A stretch of DNA of 64,000 nt from Lithospermum erythrorhizon (taxonomy: Eukaryota > Streptophyta > Magnoliopsida > Boraginales > Boraginaceae), in contig JADFUC010001094.1 in the NCBI GenBank assembly GCA_019722365.1, positions 41,093-105,092 on the forward strand. Direction: 5' to 3'. Within the stretch, counting starts at the first letter, position 1. Each line of letters opens with the position of its first letter. Position numbers and translations under genes: made by a program. Shown one piece after another: positions 58,291-64,000 of the stretch. The notes below the pieces were generated by a model. The model ran no database searches. It was not told the origin of the DNA and worked only from the letters and a program-made list of their open reading frames with translations.

Positions 58291-59990
58291 TATGTGTTCT
58301 GGCCGAATGTAACATCCACAACTTTGGGGAATCCCGACCTCCTGCGCATTTCTTTCACCCCCTGCTTATCAAGAAAAGTCGATATTTTTCTCGACGAAAA
58401 TTTGAAAAGGTTGTGCACATTGTTGTCCGATCCTGTAGTTCCACTATACCTACACTTTTTTTATGTCGCGAATTTGACCCTTCATGACTTTATGAAGTGT
58501 AACATGAAATATGGTGTCTAACGGATAGTTTGCCCTTTCAAGTCTGGTTGGACCCGTGATGTCTCCTCTTCACGAATTTTATAATTTAATCACATGTCAT
58601 TGAACTATATTTGTCAATTATGTTTTATATCAATGACATATGTTGGTTGTATAATGGCCGGCGGGAAGTAATGCCGACGGACAACCGAGATATTCTGCTG
58701 TGGTGATTTATCCATGAAGCTCGCGAATAATCGATCAATCCAGCCAACCTCGGTACTCAAATGTTACATGTTCCCATCTTCGCTTCCTATTCGCCCTTAT
58801 TAGTCAGCTACTACCCGCCTGGGCCAAGTGTTTGAATCCCCTCGCAAAGATCCGTTTGTGGCGCCCTGGTTGAGACAAATAAGCCACTTAGGAACACATT
58901 GTTCAGTCGCGCCAGGCATAGATGGTAAGTTTAGATCCGTGGAACACTTTTCTCGTAGTGATGACAAAGCCGTATCCCGATTCAGATAAAGACGTGTGGC
59001 CTGCCTCCCGACAATAATGCCCTGAGCCACGCTAAAACCTATGTAATTTTCCTCCCTTTCATGTTCAAGAAAGCCAGAACATACCGTGAAGTTTTTATTT
59101 GTACTGCCGCCTCGACAACCTTCTCGAGTAGTGCCATGCCATAAGCATGTTAGGGTTATAAAGTAATCGAGCATTATCACAGGATATGCATCAGCATGGT
59201 ACGGGAGGTCAGCGATCAATACTGGCATCTCCGAGTTGTCAAACCCGGCACACTAAAGTCGGCTAAGTATTTATGCTCGCAAAAGAAACAAAAAAAATTT
59301 GCAACGGCGCTCTTCAGGTCCTCTTTTCTTTTACTATTCTAATCGCATTGTAAACCTCGATAGGTCGGCACATTGGTCGGCCCTTTAATGATGCAAGCAT
59401 GTTGGCTGAGGTAGCACTCATTTGTTCTTGTTCCCGAATTCGCTACATACTCGTGATCTGATCCGCCCAACCTAGACCCCTCAGCATATGAAGGAAATGG
59501 ATGGTTATGTCTCCCATACTTCACTTGGACCCACCACCGACTTCCACCATTAAGGTACTCCTTTCCGATTAACCGAAATTCACACCCTGGGCTTCTCAAG
59601 GCTGACGCCTCCCATGCAATTTTTTTCTCATTAGTTCTACCTGGGCCTCCTGACTACAAACCAAGAATCGATGCCCTTTTGTTCTCGGTCTGCTTTTAGA
59701 ACTGGACCGCCAACGAATGCTCAGACGCTGGCCGCCACGTACCGAACATGTTCCAAAAGTTCTTTCTCTCGCCCGAACCCGCATTCCGATTACTAAATTT
59801 TTCACTTATGTCGGAAAATTGATCTCTCGATTCAACTTGGCAATCACGATAAGACGATGAACGATTGACCGTAATCGCTGAAGTTTCATCTACATTAAAA
59901 TCAAACTATCGATCACCAACCCAGAAGTTTGCAGTTTTGTTATCCATTATGTGCGGTAAAAGATACTAACTAATTTATTTTGATAGTATA
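58291..59990 (-). pseudogene. Mutator-like (MULE) transposase with FAR1-type N-terminus, broken
   Basis: Downward on the minus strand: a start MDNKTANFWVGD (about 59,945), then an N-terminal DNA-binding-like region with GCEFRLIGKEYLNGGSRWWV then KYGRHNHPFPSY (about 59,585-59,490), the FAR1/WRKY-GCM1-like C...H.H pattern. The DDE core follows near 59,170-58,880: VIMLDYF (first aspartate region, normally LLDCTYKTN), NKNFTVCSGFLEHEREENYI and NRDTALSSL (normally TDRELALM). After 58,800 the sequence is hard to read, with GQIRDIKK and FGQNT-like fragments. About 2.8 kb including the OTU part. Its cut-and-paste activity is lost through many frameshifts. Confidence 0.8.
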
Positions 59991-60420
59991 ATAATATGAT
60001 TTAGTATTAAGTGTTAATTTGATAGTATAATAATATAATGTAGTGTAATATATTGAATTTGATCGCATAATTCGTTGTTGTTTTTATTTATAGGTTACAC
60101 ACAACCAACGTGAAATTGGTAATTATAGTTCTGCAGTTCTTACTACTTTAGATTCTGCAAATCCATATATGTTCTCAGAGGCTTACTTCACTTTAGATCT
60201 CTACAAAACCATTATGTAGTGTTTTCTAATCGCTTATTCACGTGAACGCCATCAGCAAATGGTCATGCAAATCGAATTATTTCAAGCAAATTTGTTCAAT
60301 GTTCGGTATAAGACAAGCAAGTTTTTCCTCAAATGTTTAATTCTACCTATTGTTTAATAGAAAATAACATCAATCCATTTCGCTAGTTTCACTTACAAGC
60401 TCTAACACAATTTGTTTATC
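59991..60420. other. 5' flank of the MULE gene
   Basis: AT-rich, with TTTGATAGTATAATAATAT twice (59,980-60,050). No gene. Confidence 0.4.
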
Positions 60421-63400
60421 CGCTATGATCTCCCCAAATTAGTGCAAAAAATGACTTGATTTGATAATACAACTTTCACATATATCGATTACACTCAAAC
60501 AAATTATGACTATGTTTATTTTGTAACAAACGACCCCAGCCGCTGGTTTATTATGTCGGTTTAATCTCGTATTTCGTGGTTTGTTATATTATGTTTAATT
60601 GTCGTGAACGATTAAGCCCATTGTTTGTCTCATGTTTATTAAACACCTAAATCAATCGTTTATTTTGTGCTAATATTTGTCAATTATGTTAATTGGTGTT
60701 TAAATATGATAAATTATTCAAATACTTATTCTAATAAAAATATGTTAAAATCGTTGTTCAGTTTTGCATTTTAACTTTCACTTGTTATCGAACTAATTAT
60801 TCAAATAAGCTGTCGTGAATGAAAAATGAGATTTGAGACCCAAATGTTATTGTTTCCAAATATAAAGATAATGAACCATGCATGCTTTATTATTTTAAAT
60901 AGTTAATTGAATTCTTAAACGCTTAAAAGCTACAATTATCATCATCATGGGTAAAAGTATTTTATTTTAATCAATTATATTTTAATTAATGTCATTTTAT
61001 TAAATAGTTATCGAATTTAAAATTTAATATTAAGGTAGTATTTTAATATCAAATCGAAATTGTAGAAATATGTCAAAGTTCGATTTTTAAGTTACCAAAC
61101 GAATAATTAAAGTTTGATTGTAGGATAGAAATTCATCGTGCATACCTAAATTTTCAAATCGAGTGTTATTGTCAAGCCTACTATTTTTGTACATGCACCA
61201 GCCTTCAACCCATAATTGTAGAATACAACTTTAAAATGAGAAAACCTTGAAACAACGTGGCATGATTTGACTATACATGATTCACGGCTCTCAGATCAAT
61301 AACCATGTAATTACCTATGTTTATAAAGAACAAGAATGGTAAAAATTGATTCCCTAAATTCTAGAATCAATTCGCTTGTTCCCCAACAAGCAGAACATCT
61401 AACTGCTGTTCCTCACCAAGCACAGCCGGAACTCGCTTGTTACACAACAAACAAGATTTGATTTGACTTGATTTGACAACAATAATCGACCCATTTGACA
61501 ACACACCGACCGAATATTATGAAATTAGTGGATTATGAATTTATTTATTACATTTCGAATTGAGAATTTATGAATTATATTATGAAATTATTAGATTATG
61601 AAATTATGAAATATAATAAACATGGACAAATTATGATAAAATTATGAACAGTTACCAAATTAAGACTAAATGATGAAATACGAGATTATTACAAAAATTC
61701 ATGACGTACTCATGATAAAATGTTGTCATGATGCAGAAATTATGAAATAAATTAAGATTTATGATAAAATTATGGTCGTGTTCTTATGAAATATGAAATT
61801 ATCGAGATTATGAATTGTAATTCACTAATCACAATTAAAATGGATTACATGGATAGAAAAATTTAACATTATCAATGATTTGATTCCACATGTCTTCGAT
61901 TTGATTTCAAAATAAATAAACATAAAGTATCAAATGTATTTCGTGTTATTCGATGAACAACAAGTGCAATTACTTGGCAAATGAGAAGAAACAAGAAAAC
62001 TGTTGTTACCATCTAGTAATAACAAGAATTCGCTTTGTTACTCATCAAGCACAACAAGAATTGGCGAAAGCACAACAAACACGCAAACTGCTTATTGATT
62101 TGATTTGACAACACCCATCGACAACAATGGAACCGAGTTTAGACATGGTCTCGGTGAGAAACAACTTGCTCCACGGCCTGTTACATAACAACGACGGTTA
62201 CAAACAACCGAATTTAAGTGATGGTTTCACAAAACAAAGGATTCACGATCATAATCATTTCAATGTGTTCATTTCATATTTGTGGAAGACTTAACAACTC
62301 AAATTTTGTGTTTTCTACAATTAACAACTCAAACAATAAGTAAGTCCGTAAATTTCATCATTTCTTCAATGAATCGGTATTATATTATGAAATTGATATG
62401 AATTGTGTATTAAATATTATGAAATTGTTTGTTAATATTTACCAATAATATTTCCGAATTAATATTATGAAATGATTGTTAAGAAACAAGCTTATTCAAG
62501 CTACGATTATCGGGAAGTGTTTCACTCATCTACGACGCCGTGTAATGTTTAATTTAACAATGATCGTTACTAGATAATGAAGTTTAGTCAATGATTGTTA
62601 CTGATGTTTAATTTAGCCAATGATTGTGTAATAAGTGAATTTAACAATATCGTTACCATCGTATTTACTCAACCACGATACTATATGTCTTATTTTCAAA
62701 ATATTATGTATTAATTGAGATTATAGGTATTAATTGAGATAGTTCTTGTCAATTAAAGAACTGAGATTATATATTATGAAATTTATTGTTAATACTTATG
62801 AAATATTTATGAAATTTATTGTTACGTTTATCGTTAAAACAAGAACCACCGTTTATCTCATGTTTATTAAACAATAATCAATTGTTTATTTTGTAAGCAA
62901 TATTAAACGTCTATGTTAATTAGCGCTTAAATATGATAAATTATTCAAATACTTATTGCGAATAAGATATTAAAATTGTTGTTAATTTTGTTTTAACTTT
63001 CACGCATATTCTAACCACTATTCAAACAAGCTTAATTGTTTGGCCGGTTGTAATGAAAAACGAGGAAACCTTGGGAGTGGGTATTAATTGAGATAGTTCT
63101 TTGTCAATTATGAATTGAGATTATGTCGTAAATATTATGAAATTATTGAGATTATGAAATTGTAATAAATTGTGTATTAAATATTATGAAATTATTGAGA
63201 TTATGAAATTGTAATAAATTGTGTATTAATAATTTCGAATTTTGATAATTTTGAATGTTGATAATTATTTAATGTTAATAATTTCGAATGTTAATAGACA
63301 AATCCAACTTGAGAAATTATGTCAAAGTTCAATTTTAATTCACCAATCGAACGGATTACATGGATGAAATCAACATTATCAATGATTTGAACATGTCTTG

Positions 63401-64000
63401 ATCTGATTATACAATAAATGAAATAAAGTATCAAATTTATTTCGTGTTATTCGATGAACTAACAAGTAATTACCATGTTTATAAAGAAACAAGAATGGTA
63501 AAAAATTGTTTCTTAACAAACGAGCACGTAATCAATTCGCCACTCTCAAGAAGCACAGAACTCGCTTTGTTCCTCACTGCTACTGCTCGAACTCGGGCGA
63601 GCTACACAACAAACAGGTTTGATTTGACAACACACCGCCCGATTTGACAACACAATCAATCGACTGAGCTTATATTTATGCTCAATACCAGCGATTCTAT
63701 GCTATTGTTTGTTACACAACAAACAAAATTTGTACAGTGTTTAGTGGAAAACAAACAAATTCATCCATGCTTAAGTAAAACCGCCGGATTTCTCTCCGCG
63801 AAATAGTCAAAGTCAATTGAGCATTTGGGCAAAAACATTTCAACTCTTGTTCTTCATTTCCCCATATTTGTGGAAGCTAAATTAACAACTCAAATTTTGT
63901 GTTTTTCTAAGCAATTAACAACTCGATATTAAGTACAAATCATTTGTTATATTATGTTTAATCGAGTTTAGCAATACGTAACTGAACGAAGTAATACTGT
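60421..64000. repeat. Compound repeat array beside the MULE (units from about 30 bp to about 2.2 kb)
   Basis: Large blocks recur. 60,640-60,830 resembles 62,855-63,060 (TGATAAATTATTCAAATACT, TTTTAACTTTCAC). 61,300-61,500 resembles 61,960-62,120 and 63,465-63,660, each with ACAAGAATGGTAAAAA-like or ACTCGCTTGTT-like text followed by ACACAACAAACA and TTTGATTTGACAACAC. 61,920 resembles 63,425 (TTTCGTGTTATTCGATGAAC). Between them lie ATTATGAAATTATTGAGATT runs. No reliable coding frame. The array runs off the window. Confidence 0.85.

Noticed and set aside
63444..63647. 67-codon plus-strand ORF
   Set aside because: Falls within the repeated ACAACAAACA module; other copies of the module do not keep the frame.

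Overview
The window reads as nuclear DNA of a flowering plant. It is AT-rich and has no bacterial-style operons. The only long intact ORF is a plant-type class I phospholipase A1, and most of the remainder is layered, decayed transposable elements of families typical of plants: Ty3/gypsy Tat, Ty1/copia, MULE, Stowaway-like MITEs and tRNA-derived SINEs. The style of the repeats suits an asterid eudicot, but nothing here fixes the species.

Layout. (1) 1-4.7 kb: LTR-like blocks of minus-strand retroelements. (2) 4.75-14.86 kb: one complete but old Tat-lineage Ty3/gypsy element on the minus strand, with two LTRs, a perfect 5-bp target duplication (CTTTG), a degraded PBS, gag and pol in pieces, a tandem array in its 3' region, and a plus-strand (antisense) additional ORF with an in-frame intron. 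(3) 14.86-21.7 kb: the host site of that insertion, itself an older gypsy remnant with a minus-strand gag and an array of about 80-bp units. (4) 21.7-24.6 kb: AT-rich non-coding DNA with a SINE relic. (5) 24.6-33.4 kb: a Ty1/copia element on the plus strand with paired LTRs of about 1 kb and recognisable gag, integrase, reverse transcriptase and RNase H, all frameshifted. (6) 33.4-39.4 kb: AT-rich DNA with simple repeats and small DNA transposons. (7) 39.46-40.86 kb: the intact phospholipase A1 gene, minus strand. (8) 41-53 kb: intergenic DNA with a probable solo LTR, SINE and MITE relics, a possible decayed gene at 49.0-49.2 kb, a possible two-exon small gene at 51.3-51.6 kb and an AACGC-rich segment with a short ORF. 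(9) 53.2-64 kb: a Mutator-like (MULE) cluster. It holds a decayed transposase fused to an OTU-type domain on the minus strand, a second copy lacking most of the transposase, and long AT-rich tandem and compound repeats.

The phospholipase gene is the only clear host gene. The two observations most worth following up are the antisense ORF of the Tat element, which is far better preserved than gag-pol of the same insertion, and the MULE-OTU unit with its deletion derivative and surrounding satellite-like repeats. Element identities rest on peptide motifs read by eye; no database search was possible.
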